Source: Mycobacterium sp. Z3061
GTDB taxonomy: Bacteria; Actinomycetota; Actinomycetes; Mycobacteriales; Mycobacteriaceae
Assembly (NCBI RefSeq): GCF_031583025.1
Contig: NZ_CP134062.1
Span: 682,001 to 746,000 of the forward strand
Direction: 5' to 3'
DNA: 64,000 nucleotides
Shown: positions 16,925-25,643 of the stretch, in pieces
How the letters are laid out: every line of letters starts with the position of its first letter
How positions within the stretch are numbered: the stretch's first letter is position 1
Made by a program: the position numbers and the translations under genes
Notes under the pieces: model-generated
Databases searched by the model: none
The model's input: only the letters and a program-made list of their open reading frames with translations
What the model was told of the DNA's origin: nothing

Positions 16925-18301
16925 CTACCCCACCCAGACCGTCTTGGCGTTGCAGAACTCGCGGATCCCCAGACCTGCCAGTTCGCGTCCGTAGCCGGAC
17001 CGCTTGACCCCGCCGAACGGCAACTCCGGATAAGACACCGTCATGCCGTTGATGAAGACGGCACCGGCCACGATGTCGTCGATGAAGCGCTGCTGCTCGT
17101 CCTCGTCCTCGGTCCAGGCGTTCGAGCCCAGCCCGAAGGTGGTGGCGTTGGCGATCTCGATCGCCTCGTCGATATCGGCGGTCCGGTACACCGACGCGAC
17201 GGGGCCGAAGACCTCCTCGGTGTAGAGCGCCATGTCCTTGGTGATGTCGCTGATCACCGTCGGCGGGTAGAACCAGCCCGGCCGGTCGGGAGTCTCGCCG
17301 CCGCAGCGGATTTTGGCGCCCGCCGCCGCGGCGTCCTTCACCTGCTGGGCGATCTCGTCGCGACCCGACTCGGTGGCCAGCGGTCCGACGTCGGTGTCGG
17401 GGTCGGTCGGGTCACCGACTTTGAGCGCCTCAAACCGCTCGACGAACTTTTCGAGGAACTCGTCATAGATGTCGGTGTGGACGATGAAGCGTTTGGCGGC
17501 GATGCAGGACTGCCCGTTGTTCTGCACCCGGCCGGTGACCGCCGTCTTCACCGCGGCGTCCAGATCCGCCGAGGGCATCACGATGAACGGGTCGCTGCCG
17601 CCGAGTTCCAGTACGGTCGGCTTGATCTCGTCCCCGGCGATGGCGCCCACCGATTGCCCGGCCGGCTCACTGCCGGTGAGGGTCGCGGCGGCCACGCGGG
17701 GATCGCGCAGGATTTTCTCGACGGCGCCGGAGGCGACGAGCAGGGTCTGAAAGCACCCGTCGGGGAACCCGCCGCGCGCGATGACGTCAGCCAGGTACAG
17801 CGCGCACTGCGGGACGTTCGAGGCGTGCTTGAGCAGCCCGACGTTGCCGGCCATCAGGGCGGGCGCCGCGAACCGCACGGCCTGCCACAGCGGGAAGTTC
17901 CACGGCATCACCGCCAGCACGACGCCGAGCGGCTGGTAGCGCGTAAACGCCCGGGAGGCATTGACCTTGCCGGCGTCGGCCGGCTCGTCGGCCAGTAGTG
18001 CTTCGGCGTTCTCGGCGTAATAACGAAAACCTTTGGCGCATTTGAGTACTTCGGCTTTGGCGCTGGCCAGCGTCTTGCCCATTTCCAGGGTCATGATGGC
18101 CGCGGTGTCGTCGGCCTCGGCCTCCAGCAGGTCTGCGGTGGCGTTTGCCCACTCGGCACGCTGGGCATAGGTGGTGTTGCGGCGGTAGTCCTGGAAGCGT
18201 GCGTACGCGCGCGCTATCGCCTGCTCGACTTCGTCGTCGGTCGCGGGGGTGAAGGTTTTGACTGTCTCGCCGGTGGCCGGGTTGATGGTGGCGATGGGCA
18301 C
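16925..18301 (-). CDS. gabD1: Succinate-semialdehyde dehydrogenase (NADP+)
   Basis: A 458-aa aldehyde dehydrogenase orthologous to GabD1 (Rv0234c). [23 protein letters not shown] carries the conserved PWNFP block, [12 protein letters not shown] the nucleotide-binding turn, [13 protein letters not shown] the general-base Glu, and [12 protein letters not shown] the catalytic Cys. [13 protein letters not shown] closes the C-terminal domain. It would oxidise succinate semialdehyde to succinate, linking GABA breakdown or a 2-oxoglutarate bypass to the TCA cycle. The start is GTG 18301 ([11 protein letters not shown]). It is divergent from a thiamine-dependent enzyme gene with a 77-bp shared promoter region. 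Confidence 0.92.
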   Translation of the reverse strand: MPIATINPATGETVKTFTPATDDEVEQAIARAYARFQDYRRNTTYAQRAEWANATADLLEAEADDTAAIMTLEMGKTLASAKAEVLKCAKGFRYYAENAEALLADEPADAGKVNASRAFTRYQPLGVVLAVMPWNFPLWQAVRFAAPALMAGNVGLLKHASNVPQCALYLADVIARGGFPDGCFQTLLVASGAVEKILRDPRVAAATLTGSEPAGQSVGAIAGDEIKPTVLELGGSDPFIVMPSADLDAAVKTAVTGRVQNNGQSCIAAKRFIVHTDIYDEFLEKFVERFEALKVGDPTDPDTDVGPLATESGRDEIAQQVKDAAAAGAKIRCGGETPDRPGWFYPPTVISDITKDMALYTEEVFGPVASVYRTADIDEAIEIANATTFGLGSNAWTEDEDEQQRFIDDIVAGAVFINGMTVSYPELPFGGVKRSGYGRELAGLGIREFCNAKTVWVG

Positions 18302-18319
18302 GTCGGCCCTCCTGTCAGG

Positions 18320-18342
18320 GTTGTCGTGAGCCGTCCGACAAC
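18320..18342. promoter_or_regulatory. Inverted repeat in the gabD1/acetolactate-synthase-like divergent promoter
   Basis: GTTGTCG (18320-18326) and CGACAAC (18336-18342) are perfect 7-base arms separated by 9 bases. They sit in the middle of the 77-bp divergent region, which suits an operator controlling both genes. No regulator gene is adjacent. Confidence 0.45.
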
Positions 18343-18378
18343 TAGCCTGCCACTATCGAGGAAACAGAGAGGTGGCGG

Positions 18379-20022
18379 ATGTCCACAGCGGCTGAGTTGA
18401 TCGTCAGGTGCCTGGAGAACGAGGGCGTTTCGGTCGTCTTCGGGATACCCGGTGAGGAGAACATCCGGTTCATCAAGGCGCTGGCCGCCTCCGACATCCG
18501 CTACGTGCTGACCCGGCACGAACAGGGCGCGGCCTTTATGGCCGAGATGTACGGCCGGGTCACCGGACGCGCCGCCGTGGTGTCGGCGACGTTGGGTCCG
18601 GGAGCCATCAACATGCAGCTGGGGGTGGCCGACGCAACCACCAACAGCACCCCGATGGTCGCCATCTCGGCGCAGGTCGGCCAGGACCGCGAATACAAGG
18701 AATCCCATCAGTACGTCGACCTGGTGTCGATGTTCGCTCCCATCACCCGGTGGTCGGCCGGCATCCCCACCGCCCATGCCATACCGGAGATGGTTCGTAA
18801 GGCCTTCAAGGTCGCCGAGACCGAACGACCGGCGGCGGTGTATCTCGCCGTGCCCGAGCACCTGGACGCAGATGACGCCGACTACGAGTTGGGGCCGCTG
18901 CCGCGCAACGTGGTGCGGGCCGACGCGCCTGCGGCCCGGCAGGTGGCGCGTGCGGTCGACATTCTGCGCGCGGCGCAGCGGCCGGTGGTGCTCGCCGGGC
19001 ACGGCGCGGCTCGCAGCGATGCGACCAAGGCGCTGATCCGGTTCTCCGAGGCGCTCGGCATCAAGGTGGCCAACAGCTTTCACGGCAAGGGCGTGATGCC
19101 CGACGATCACCCGAACGGCATCGGGACGCTCGGGTTCATGCGGCACGACTACGTCAACTTCGGCTTCGACAACGCCGATGTCGTGATCGCGGTCGGATAC
19201 GAGTTGCAGGAATTCGATCCGGTCCGCATCAACCCCCAGGCCGACAAGAAGATCATTCACATCCACCGCTTTCCGGCCGAGGTCGACGCGCACTATTCGG
19301 TCGACGTCGGCATCATCGGCGATATCAGCGACTCGCTGAACGAACTGACCGAAGCGATGCAAGGACGCCGATTCGACGACGTCGAGGTGCCCGGTTCGGG
19401 ACTGTTGGATGAAGAATTCGCTCGGGGACAACAGGATTCACGATTCCCGCTGGCACCCCAGCGGGTGGTCGCCGATACCCGGGAGGCCCTGGGGCGCAGC
19501 GATGTGGTGCTGGTCGACACCGGCGCCACCAAGATGTGGATGGCGCGGCTCTACCCGACCTATGAGCGCAACACCTGTCTGATCTCAAACGGCCTGTCCA
19601 CCATGGGTTTTGCGCTGCCCGGGGCGCTTGGGGTGAAGCTGGCTCAGCCGGAGTCGAAAGTCCTGGCGGTGGTGGGCGACGGGGCTTTTCTGATGAACTC
19701 GCAGGAGATCGAGACCGCGGTGCGGGAGAAGATCCCGCTGGTGGTGCTGATCTGGGAAGACGGCGGGTATGGCTTGATCGAGTGGAAAATGGATCTCGAA
19801 CTCGGCGAGCACCACTACGTATCGTTCGGCAACCCCGATGTCGTCAAGTACGCGGAAAGCTTCGGCGCCAAGGGATATCGGATCAGCAGCGCCGAGGAAC
19901 TATTGCCGACCTTGCGGGCGGCGCTGGACGACGACGGGGTGTCGCTGATCGCCTGCCCGGTCGACTACTCGGAGAATCTTCGACTCACCGACCGACTGGG
20001 GGAGTTGGACGAGACGCTGTAG
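18379..20022 (+). CDS. Thiamine-diphosphate enzyme, catabolic acetolactate-synthase-like
   Basis: A 547-aa three-domain ThDP enzyme. Glu48, which activates the cofactor, lies in LTRHEQGAAFMAEMYGR. The C-terminal ThDP/Mg motif is VVGDGAFLMNSQEIETAV followed by WEDGGYGLIEW, which resembles the catabolic AlsS group (WNDGGY) more than the FAD-dependent biosynthetic enzymes. The likely reaction is pyruvate decarboxylation with carboligation to acetolactate, but other 2-oxoacids are possible. The usual Asn of the ThDP motif is replaced by Glu (WEDGG), which may alter metal binding. The gene is divergent from gabD1 and its stop abuts the stop of the next, convergent gene. Confidence 0.85.
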   Translation: MSTAAELIVRCLENEGVSVVFGIPGEENIRFIKALAASDIRYVLTRHEQGAAFMAEMYGRVTGRAAVVSATLGPGAINMQLGVADATTNSTPMVAISAQVGQDREYKESHQYVDLVSMFAPITRWSAGIPTAHAIPEMVRKAFKVAETERPAAVYLAVPEHLDADDADYELGPLPRNVVRADAPAARQVARAVDILRAAQRPVVLAGHGAARSDATKALIRFSEALGIKVANSFHGKGVMPDDHPNGIGTLGFMRHDYVNFGFDNADVVIAVGYELQEFDPVRINPQADKKIIHIHRFPAEVDAHYSVDVGIIGDISDSLNELTEAMQGRRFDDVEVPGSGLLDEEFARGQQDSRFPLAPQRVVADTREALGRSDVVLVDTGATKMWMARLYPTYERNTCLISNGLSTMGFALPGALGVKLAQPESKVLAVVGDGAFLMNSQEIETAVREKIPLVVLIWEDGGYGLIEWKMDLELGEHHYVSFGNPDVVKYAESFGAKGYRISSAEELLPTLRAALDDDGVSLIACPVDYSENLRLTDRLGELDETL

Positions 20023-20475
20023 TCATCGGTCGATTCTGGTCAGGGTGAAGCTGTCGCGCCGGTCGGCGAGGCCACAGGGAGCCGCCTCGTTGAAGAAGTC
20101 CACTTCGCCGGTCAGCGTCACCGGGTCCCACCATTGCGTGACGGTGACCGGGTGCTCGCTGGCGGGGATCCAGCGGCCGAAGTCGCCGGCGGTATGACCC
20201 GGGCAGGTTATGCCCCCGGGGATGGTCCGGGTGTTGGTGTAGCGGCCGTCGATCAGTGCGGCATCGAAACCGCGCCCAGAAGTGGTGGTGACGTGTGCGA
20301 CGCAGTCCGGAGTGCAAGTGGTCCTGATGGTCCACATTCCGGTGTCGCCGTCTTCGTCTGCGTAGAGGTAGACGGCAACTGAGGTGGGGGTTTCAGCGCG
20401 GGCGGGTGCGGGTGTGGTGCTGATTCCCAGGGCAACGGCGAGTGCGGCTGCCGCCGCGATTGTCTTGGCGTTCAT
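20023..20475 (-). CDS. Secreted protein of unknown function
   Basis: A 150-aa protein with a Sec signal peptide (hydrophobic Ala-rich stretch, likely cleavage after PARAE-like ARA). The mature part has four Cys residues (TTCTPDC, GITCPG, APCGL) that could form two disulfides, plus Trp and Thr-rich beta-like segments. It resembles small exported mycobacterial proteins but no family is recognised. ATG 20475 is preceded by GAAAGGCC. Its stop codon directly abuts the stop of the convergent enzyme gene with no spacer, so a shared terminator is absent. Confidence 0.75.
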   Translation of the reverse strand: MNAKTIAAAAALAVALGISTTPAPARAETPTSVAVYLYADEDGDTGMWTIRTTCTPDCVAHVTTTSGRGFDAALIDGRYTNTRTIPGGITCPGHTAGDFGRWIPASEHPVTVTQWWDPVTLTGEVDFFNEAAPCGLADRRDSFTLTRIDR

Positions 20476-20520
20476 GGCTTGGCCTTTCGATGTCAGGCCC
20501 CCTGATACGAAGTGTAGATG

Positions 20521-20536
20521 ACGAAAAGTATTTCGT
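20521..20536. promoter_or_regulatory. Inverted repeat upstream of the secreted protein gene
   Basis: ACGAAA (20521-20526) and TTTCGT (20531-20536) flank four bases in an unusually AT-rich region, 45 bp upstream of the ATG at 20475. It may be a promoter or operator element. Confidence 0.3.
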
Positions 20537-20624
20537 TAATTGTTTGTCGGTATGACTTTGATATGAGGAGAACCGGCTCTTGTCACACCAGTAACGCGAG
20601 CCGGGTGGCACCCGGTCCTGGAAA

Positions 20625-20646
20625 GTGATATCACGTTTGATATCAA
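20625..20646. promoter_or_regulatory. Tandem TGATATCA palindromes upstream of the 13E12-type gene
   Basis: GTGATATCAC (20625-20634) and TTGATATCAA (20637-20646) are two perfect 10-bp palindromes whose centres are 12 bp apart. Both share the core TGATATCA. They lie 60 bp ahead of the DUF222/HNH start codon and suggest cooperative binding of a small dimeric regulator. Confidence 0.45.
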
Positions 20647-20705
20647 CACCTTTCGGCTCTCGCCGCGATCCGGACTTGTCAGTGCCCCTTCGTAAAATTG
20701 CGGGT

Positions 20706-22025
20706 ATGGCATCGAGTACGCGTGAGGAGATCGTGCAGGTCTTCAACGCACTCGACGCTGCGGTTGATCGCCTGTGTGACTTGACGTTCGATGCGTTGAC
20801 CACCCCAGAGTTCCTGCGCGGTATGGAGCGCCTGGAAAAGGTGCACCGCCGGATGCGCACACCCCAGCACACGTTGATCAACCACCTCAAAACCCAAGCG
20901 ACCGAGGAAGAACTCGGCGGCAAACTGCCCGCGGCGTTGGCTGAGCGCCTGCGGATCACCAAAGCCGACGCCAACCGGCGCATCGCCGAAGCCGACGACC
21001 TCGGCGAACGACGGGCGTTGACAGGCGAACCATTAGGGCCACTGTTGGGCGCGACCGCCGCCGCCCAACGCGAAGGTCTGATAGGCGACGCCCACGTCAA
21101 AGTCATCCGCGACTTCATCGCCCATCTGCCCAGCACAGTGGATGTCGACACCTGGGAGGCCGCCGAAAAGGACCTGGCCGGCAAAGCGTGTGACTTTCGC
21201 CCCGACCAGGTCGCCAAATACGCCCACGAAGTGATGGCGCTGCTGCACCCCGACGGCGACTACACCGAGGAAGAACGCGCCCGCACACGCGGCCTCATCC
21301 TGGGCCCCCAGCAGTACGACGGCATGTCCCGGCTCAGCGGTCTGATCACCCCCGAACTGCGGGCACTGCTCGAAGCGGCCTGGGCCAAACTCGCCGCCCC
21401 CGGCGCCGGCGTCCCGGACGGGGACACCGACACCCGCAGCCAACCCCAGCGCAACCACGACGCCATGGTCACCGCGATCCGGGAACTGTTCGCCTCCGGG
21501 GAGCTGGGCACCCACAACGGCCTGCCCGTCTCCATCATCGTCACCACCACCCTCAAAGACCTCGAGGCCGGCGCCGGGCGGGCCCGCACCGGCGGCGGCA
21601 CCCGCATCCCGCTGCCCACCCTGATCGGCTGGGCCGCCACCTCGCACCACTATCTCGCGGTCTTCGACGGCGCCAAACCCCTGGCGCTGTTCCACGCCAA
21701 GCGGTTTGCCAACCTCGCCCAGCGACTGATGCTGCTGGCCAAAGACGGCGGCTGCACCCGCCCGGGCTGCGACGTCCCCGGCTACCACGCCCAGGTGCAC
21801 CATGCCAGCGGCTGGACAAACACCCACGTCACCGACATCCACGACCTCACCCTGGCCTGCGGCATCGATAATCGCCTCGCCGAAAAAGGCTGGACCACCC
21901 GCAAAAACGCCAAAAGCGACACCGAATGGCTACCGCCCGCCCATCTGGATCACGGCCAACCGCGAATAAATACATTCCACCACCCGGAAAAACTCTTCGC
22001 ACCCGATGATGACGAAGACCCTTAG
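20706..22025 (+). CDS. DUF222/HNH endonuclease-like protein (13E12 repeat family)
   Basis: A 439-aa member of the mycobacterial REP13E12 family. The N-terminal DUF222 domain spans roughly residues 30-330. The C-terminal zinc/HNH-like module reads [23 protein letters not shown] (cores CTRPGC and VHHASGW) followed by LTLACGIDN. The His-His and Cys pairs fit a treble-clef nuclease, but activity has not been shown for most members. REP13E12 copies are multicopy in mycobacteria and serve as attachment sites for phiRv-type prophages. No integrase or phage gene is seen here. The frame opens at 20625; ATG 20706 ([13 protein letters not shown]) is chosen because it matches the family start. Confidence 0.85.
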   Translation: MASSTREEIVQVFNALDAAVDRLCDLTFDALTTPEFLRGMERLEKVHRRMRTPQHTLINHLKTQATEEELGGKLPAALAERLRITKADANRRIAEADDLGERRALTGEPLGPLLGATAAAQREGLIGDAHVKVIRDFIAHLPSTVDVDTWEAAEKDLAGKACDFRPDQVAKYAHEVMALLHPDGDYTEEERARTRGLILGPQQYDGMSRLSGLITPELRALLEAAWAKLAAPGAGVPDGDTDTRSQPQRNHDAMVTAIRELFASGELGTHNGLPVSIIVTTTLKDLEAGAGRARTGGGTRIPLPTLIGWAATSHHYLAVFDGAKPLALFHAKRFANLAQRLMLLAKDGGCTRPGCDVPGYHAQVHHASGWTNTHVTDIHDLTLACGIDNRLAEKGWTTRKNAKSDTEWLPPAHLDHGQPRINTFHHPEKLFAPDDDEDP

Positions 22026-22345
22026 GTTCAGCGCACGTCGATTGGGCACGCGGACATGTCCGGTGTGCGAAAGCGGTATTACCGGGCACCGCCGGGTGCG
22101 GCCCTGCGCCCGCACAGCGTGATTCAGCCGGGTGTCATGCGGTGACCACGGGACCGCCGGGCTGTCGGCATCCGGAAAATGCCGATTACCGACGAAGGCG
22201 GTAAAAGAAGTGCGGAAGTCCTGGAATGGTTTCTGTTCATCTTCGCGAACGCGGCCCGAGTTTCCCGGAACTGCGGTGGCGAATTGCGCGCTGCGAGTAA
22301 TCTGACGCCCACCCCGTCCCCAATCGACCCCGTAAGGAGGCAGCT
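22026..22345. other. Intergenic region, no gene supported
   Basis: 320 bp between the 13E12-type gene and the PE-PPE gene. It holds GC-rich imperfect hairpins near 22085-22120 and, at its right end, a strong AAGGAGG ribosome-binding site for the PE-PPE gene. A short open frame beginning at 22179 runs into the PE-PPE gene out of frame and has no ribosome-binding site, so it is not called. Confidence 0.6.
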
Positions 22346-23572
22346 GTGTCGTATGTCGTTGCGACGCCTGACTTCCTGACTGCCGCCGCCGGGGATCTGG
22401 CCGCCTTGGGCTCCACGGTCACCGCGGCCGGGGCGGCGGCCGCGCACTCCACCACGTCGCTGCTGGCTGCCGCCGAAGACGAGGTGTCCACCGCCGTGGC
22501 GACGTTGTTCAGCGCGTTCGGCCGCGAATATCAGGCCGTGGCCGAGCAGACGTCGCAGTATCAGGAACGGCTGATGCTCCGCCTGGCGGCAACCGCGAAT
22601 GCCTATCAGGCCACCGAACTCGCCAACGCCACACAAGCGCAAGCCATGCCGAACGCGGCGGCAGCAACCAGAATCACCGTCCCGGGAGCGGGGCCGCTGT
22701 ACCTGCCCAATTTCATCACTCGGTTTCCGTACCTCGGCCAACTGTTTTACGCCGACAGCGTCCCCGGGCCCGGTTCGGTCTCGATCCTGCAGGGGTACGA
22801 CCTGATCAACCACTCCATCGGACAGAACTGGTTCCCCGGCAGCCTCGCGCAGGTCCTCAACTACCCGGCAAGCATGGGCATCCTGAGCGGCAGTCTGGCA
22901 GCTCCCGACGTCAACGACGCGGTCGCCTTCGGGCAGCGTGCACTCAACGACCAGATCATCAACGCGGTCGTCAACGGCAACGGCTCACCGGTGCGTATCG
23001 CCGCACTGTCGGAGGGAACCCTGGTCGTCAGCCGCGAGTTGACCTACCTGGCCACCAATCCGGCCGCCGCACCGCCACCCGGCGCCCTGCAGTTCGCGCT
23101 GTTCGGCAGCCCGGAGCTAGGCGTGATGCGAACGTACCTTCCCGACGGGTTCACGTTGCCGATAGTGAACTACACGGTGCAGGGACTGCCGAGCACCCAG
23201 TACGACGTCAGCGTGGTCTTCGCCCAGTACGACGGCTGGGCCAACCCGCCGGATCGGCCCTGGAACATTCCGGCGGTGGTGAACTCGTTGTTCGCGACGC
23301 TCTATAACCACAACACGTCGTCCCTGGCGTCGATGTCGAACGTGGTCGAGTTGTCCAGCGTCGGCACCTCGCTGGGCGGGACGATCACCACGTACATGAT
23401 CCCGTCGCCGACCCTGCCGATGCTGGTGCCGCTGCAGCAGTTAGGTGTACCGCAGCCAATCGTCAACAACCTCAACACCTTTCTGCAGCCCCTGGTGAAC
23501 AGCGGTTATTCGTCCTTGGCGCCCGGTGCCGGCCCGTACTTCTCGCACGGATCACTGGTCCTGGGCCTCTAG
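22346..23572 (+). CDS. PE family protein with PE-PPE hydrolase domain
   Basis: A 408-aa protein. Residues 1-95 are a PE domain (SYVVATPDFLTAAAGDLAALG), with the YxxxD/E type VII secretion signal as YQATE at its end. The rest is the PE-PPE (PF08237-type) alpha/beta-hydrolase-like domain. The nucleophile elbow is RIAALSEGTLV, a variant of GxSxG, and the acidic and late regions read FAQYDGWANPPDRPWN and SLGGTITTYMIPS. Characterised relatives are esterases. Export through ESX-5 is expected from the family. GTG 22346 follows AAGGAGGCAGCT. Its 3' end overlaps the convergent LMF1-like gene by 21 bp. It is absent at this place in the remembered M. tuberculosis map. Confidence 0.9.
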   Translation: MSYVVATPDFLTAAAGDLAALGSTVTAAGAAAAHSTTSLLAAAEDEVSTAVATLFSAFGREYQAVAEQTSQYQERLMLRLAATANAYQATELANATQAQAMPNAAAATRITVPGAGPLYLPNFITRFPYLGQLFYADSVPGPGSVSILQGYDLINHSIGQNWFPGSLAQVLNYPASMGILSGSLAAPDVNDAVAFGQRALNDQIINAVVNGNGSPVRIAALSEGTLVVSRELTYLATNPAAAPPPGALQFALFGSPELGVMRTYLPDGFTLPIVNYTVQGLPSTQYDVSVVFAQYDGWANPPDRPWNIPAVVNSLFATLYNHNTSSLASMSNVVELSSVGTSLGGTITTYMIPSPTLPMLVPLQQLGVPQPIVNNLNTFLQPLVNSGYSSLAPGAGPYFSHGSLVLGL

Positions 23573-24976
23573 CCGGCCCGGCAGCGAAATCGGCGGCACG
23601 TAACTCCCGATCAGGGTCCGGTGCCACCAGGCGTGGTCGCGGCGCAGCTCGGCCGGTGTGGTGAAGCGGTATTTGTAGAGTTGTGCGCGCACGTAGCGGG
23701 GCGGTGATTCCGGAAACGGGTTCCGCCGCAACAGCTTCAGCGTCGCCGGGTCGTTGCGCAGCAGTCGGTGCAGGAACGGCGTCATCCACGCCAGCGCGTA
23801 GCCCGGCGAGATGGCGGCGAACCACATCAGCCAGTCCAGCCGGAGGTGATATGGCGCGAACTGCCGTGGCAGCCGACGCAACGCGGTGGGCTTGCCCTTG
23901 AATTCGTACTCGTGCCAGACCGTCTCGTCACCGACCGATGCGTCGGACGTGCCCTCGATCACCACCTCCTGCCGGATCCGGCTGATACTGCCGAACGCGC
24001 CGTAGGTGTTGCACAGGTGAAAGGCGTTGAACGACATGTTCATTCGCTGCCCGGGTGAGAGCATGTTGCGCGCCGGCCAGTAACTGAGCACCAGCATCAC
24101 CACCGCTACGACGATCACCGCAACGACGAACCACAACGGGGGATCCGGCAGATTCGTCGAAGCGTGGCCGCCGACGGCGACGGCGCTGAATGCCAGAAAG
24201 ATCGTCAGCCAGTTCAGCCAGGCGAAGTTGCCCGAAGCCACCAGCCACAGCTGGGTGATGACGATCACGGCAGCCGCAATCCCGGCGACGGGTTGGGGAG
24301 CGAACAATCCGAAGGGCACCACTAGTTGCGCAAAGTGGTTGCCGGCCACCTCGATTCGATGCAGGGGCCGGGGCAGGTGGTGGAAGAACCAGCTCAGCGG
24401 GCCCGGCATCGGCTGGGTTTCGTGGTGGTAGTCAAGACAGCTGAGATCGCGCCAGCAGGAATCGCCGCGCATCTTGATCAGCCCCGCGCCGAACTCGACG
24501 CGGAACAACAGCCAGCGCACCAGCCACAACGTCAGCACGGGCGGTGCCACCTGCCCGTTGCCGAGAAAGATCATCAGGAACCCGGCCTCCAGCAGCAGGG
24601 ACTCCCAGCCGAACCCGTACCACACCTGGCCCACATTGACGATCGAGAGGTACAGCACCCACAGCGTCGCCCACATCAACATCGCCGCCCACAACGGCAC
24701 CAGGTCCAGACCGCCGACCATCGCGGCCGACAGCGCCGCGCCGAACCACGACACCCCGGCGAACGACCGATCGGAGTAGCGCAGGTGAAAGATGCTCGGC
24801 GCCCGCCAGAACGACCGTTTCGCCAGATACGCCGGCACCGGCAGCATCCCGCGTTCTCCGATCAGCGGACGGAATTGCCGCGCCGCCGCCACGAACGCCA
24901 CCAGGTAGATCGCCGCGACGCCGCGCTCCAGTACCGATGCGCCCAGCCGGTATTCGGGTGCCGAAAACCAGTCCAT
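23552..24976 (-). CDS. Lipase maturation factor (LMF1) family membrane protein (Rv0235c-like)
   Basis: A 474-aa polytopic membrane protein. The family core is clear: FGWESLLLEAGFLMIFLG, LLFRVEFGAGLIKMRGDSCW, DLSCLDYHHETQPMPGPLSW, then NHFAQLVVPFGLF, and a C-terminal domain with EYEFKGKP and PYHLRLDWLMWFAA. In animals LMF1 matures lipases in the ER; the bacterial role is unknown. The frame opens at 25012, but ATG 24976 has GAGGAG eight bases upstream, so it is preferred. Its neighbour on the 3' side encodes a PE-PPE hydrolase whose last 21 bases it overlaps in antisense. The beta-carbonic-anhydrase-like gene is divergent. Confidence 0.9.
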   Translation of the reverse strand: MDWFSAPEYRLGASVLERGVAAIYLVAFVAAARQFRPLIGERGMLPVPAYLAKRSFWRAPSIFHLRYSDRSFAGVSWFGAALSAAMVGGLDLVPLWAAMLMWATLWVLYLSIVNVGQVWYGFGWESLLLEAGFLMIFLGNGQVAPPVLTLWLVRWLLFRVEFGAGLIKMRGDSCWRDLSCLDYHHETQPMPGPLSWFFHHLPRPLHRIEVAGNHFAQLVVPFGLFAPQPVAGIAAAVIVITQLWLVASGNFAWLNWLTIFLAFSAVAVGGHASTNLPDPPLWFVVAVIVVAVVMLVLSYWPARNMLSPGQRMNMSFNAFHLCNTYGAFGSISRIRQEVVIEGTSDASVGDETVWHEYEFKGKPTALRRLPRQFAPYHLRLDWLMWFAAISPGYALAWMTPFLHRLLRNDPATLKLLRRNPFPESPPRYVRAQLYKYRFTTPAELRRDHAWWHRTLIGSYVPPISLPGRLEAQDQ

Positions 24977-25085
24977 GGCCACAACTCCTCGGATCATGGC
25001 GACTACGAGCAATTTCGCACATCGCGCCCCGATTCACCTGTATGGTCCTCGGCGTCGTGTCGTCCGCTCTCCCGGCGCCAGAAAG

Positions 25086-25643
25086 TTGAGCAGAGAATTG
25101 CACAAAGCTGAATTCCTAAACCGCGTTGTCGGCCGTCGGCGGATGCTGGCCCTGGCGGGTTTGGGAGTGGCGGCCACCGCCGTCCCGCGAGCGGCGGCGG
25201 CGCCGGACATTCCGCCGGCAAGCTATGACGCCATGTTGTTGATGTGCATCGATCCTCGTTTCGTGCACCCCACCAACGAGTACATGCTGGGACGAGGCCT
25301 GGTGAACCGGTACAGCCAGTTCGCGCTGGCCGGCGCCGCCGCCGGCGCCGTTTCCCAGCACTGGGAGGCGTGGCATAACACGTTCTGGGACAACCTCGCT
25401 GCGTCCATCGAGCTGCACTCGATCAACGGTGTGGTGGTGGTCAATCATCGCGACTGCGGCGCGGTGCAGATCGCCTACGGCCCGGATGCGATCTCGACTC
25501 CGGAGCGTGAGACGGCCACGCACGAAAGGATTCTCGGCACCTTCCGTGAGGAGGCGTTGCGCCGCCACCCGGGAATCGACGTCGAGACGTGGCTGATGGC
25601 GCTCGACGGCTCAGTCGAGCAGATCGGACCCCGCAGCCTCTGA
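25086..25643 (+). CDS. Tat-exported beta-carbonic-anhydrase-like protein
   Basis: A protein of about 185 aa with a twin-arginine-type signal (GRRRMLALAGLGVAATAVPRAAAA). The mature part has LLMCIDPRF, matching the CxDxR zinc-ligand motif of beta-carbonic anhydrases, and VVNHRDCGAVQIAYG, matching the HxxC motif. These would place Cys, His, Cys around Zn with the Asp-Arg dyad. Hydratase activity is not certain because the protein is divergent and exported, and LHSINGVVVV differs from typical enzymes. TTG 25086 gives a sensible signal peptide; ATG 24975 or 24996 would overlap the divergent LMF1-like gene. The last 33 bases overlap aftD in antisense. No counterpart is remembered at this position in M. 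tuberculosis. Confidence 0.7.
   Translation: MSRELHKAEFLNRVVGRRRMLALAGLGVAATAVPRAAAAPDIPPASYDAMLLMCIDPRFVHPTNEYMLGRGLVNRYSQFALAGAAAGAVSQHWEAWHNTFWDNLAASIELHSINGVVVVNHRDCGAVQIAYGPDAISTPERETATHERILGTFREEALRRHPGIDVETWLMALDGSVEQIGPRSL

Noticed and set aside
20706..22025. Prophage attachment or insertion at the 13E12-type gene
   Set aside because: No integrase, excisionase or duplicated att core was seen, and the gene is uninterrupted.
22179..22379. A short plus-strand frame ahead of the PE-PPE gene
   Set aside because: It has no ribosome-binding site and overlaps the PE-PPE gene out of frame.
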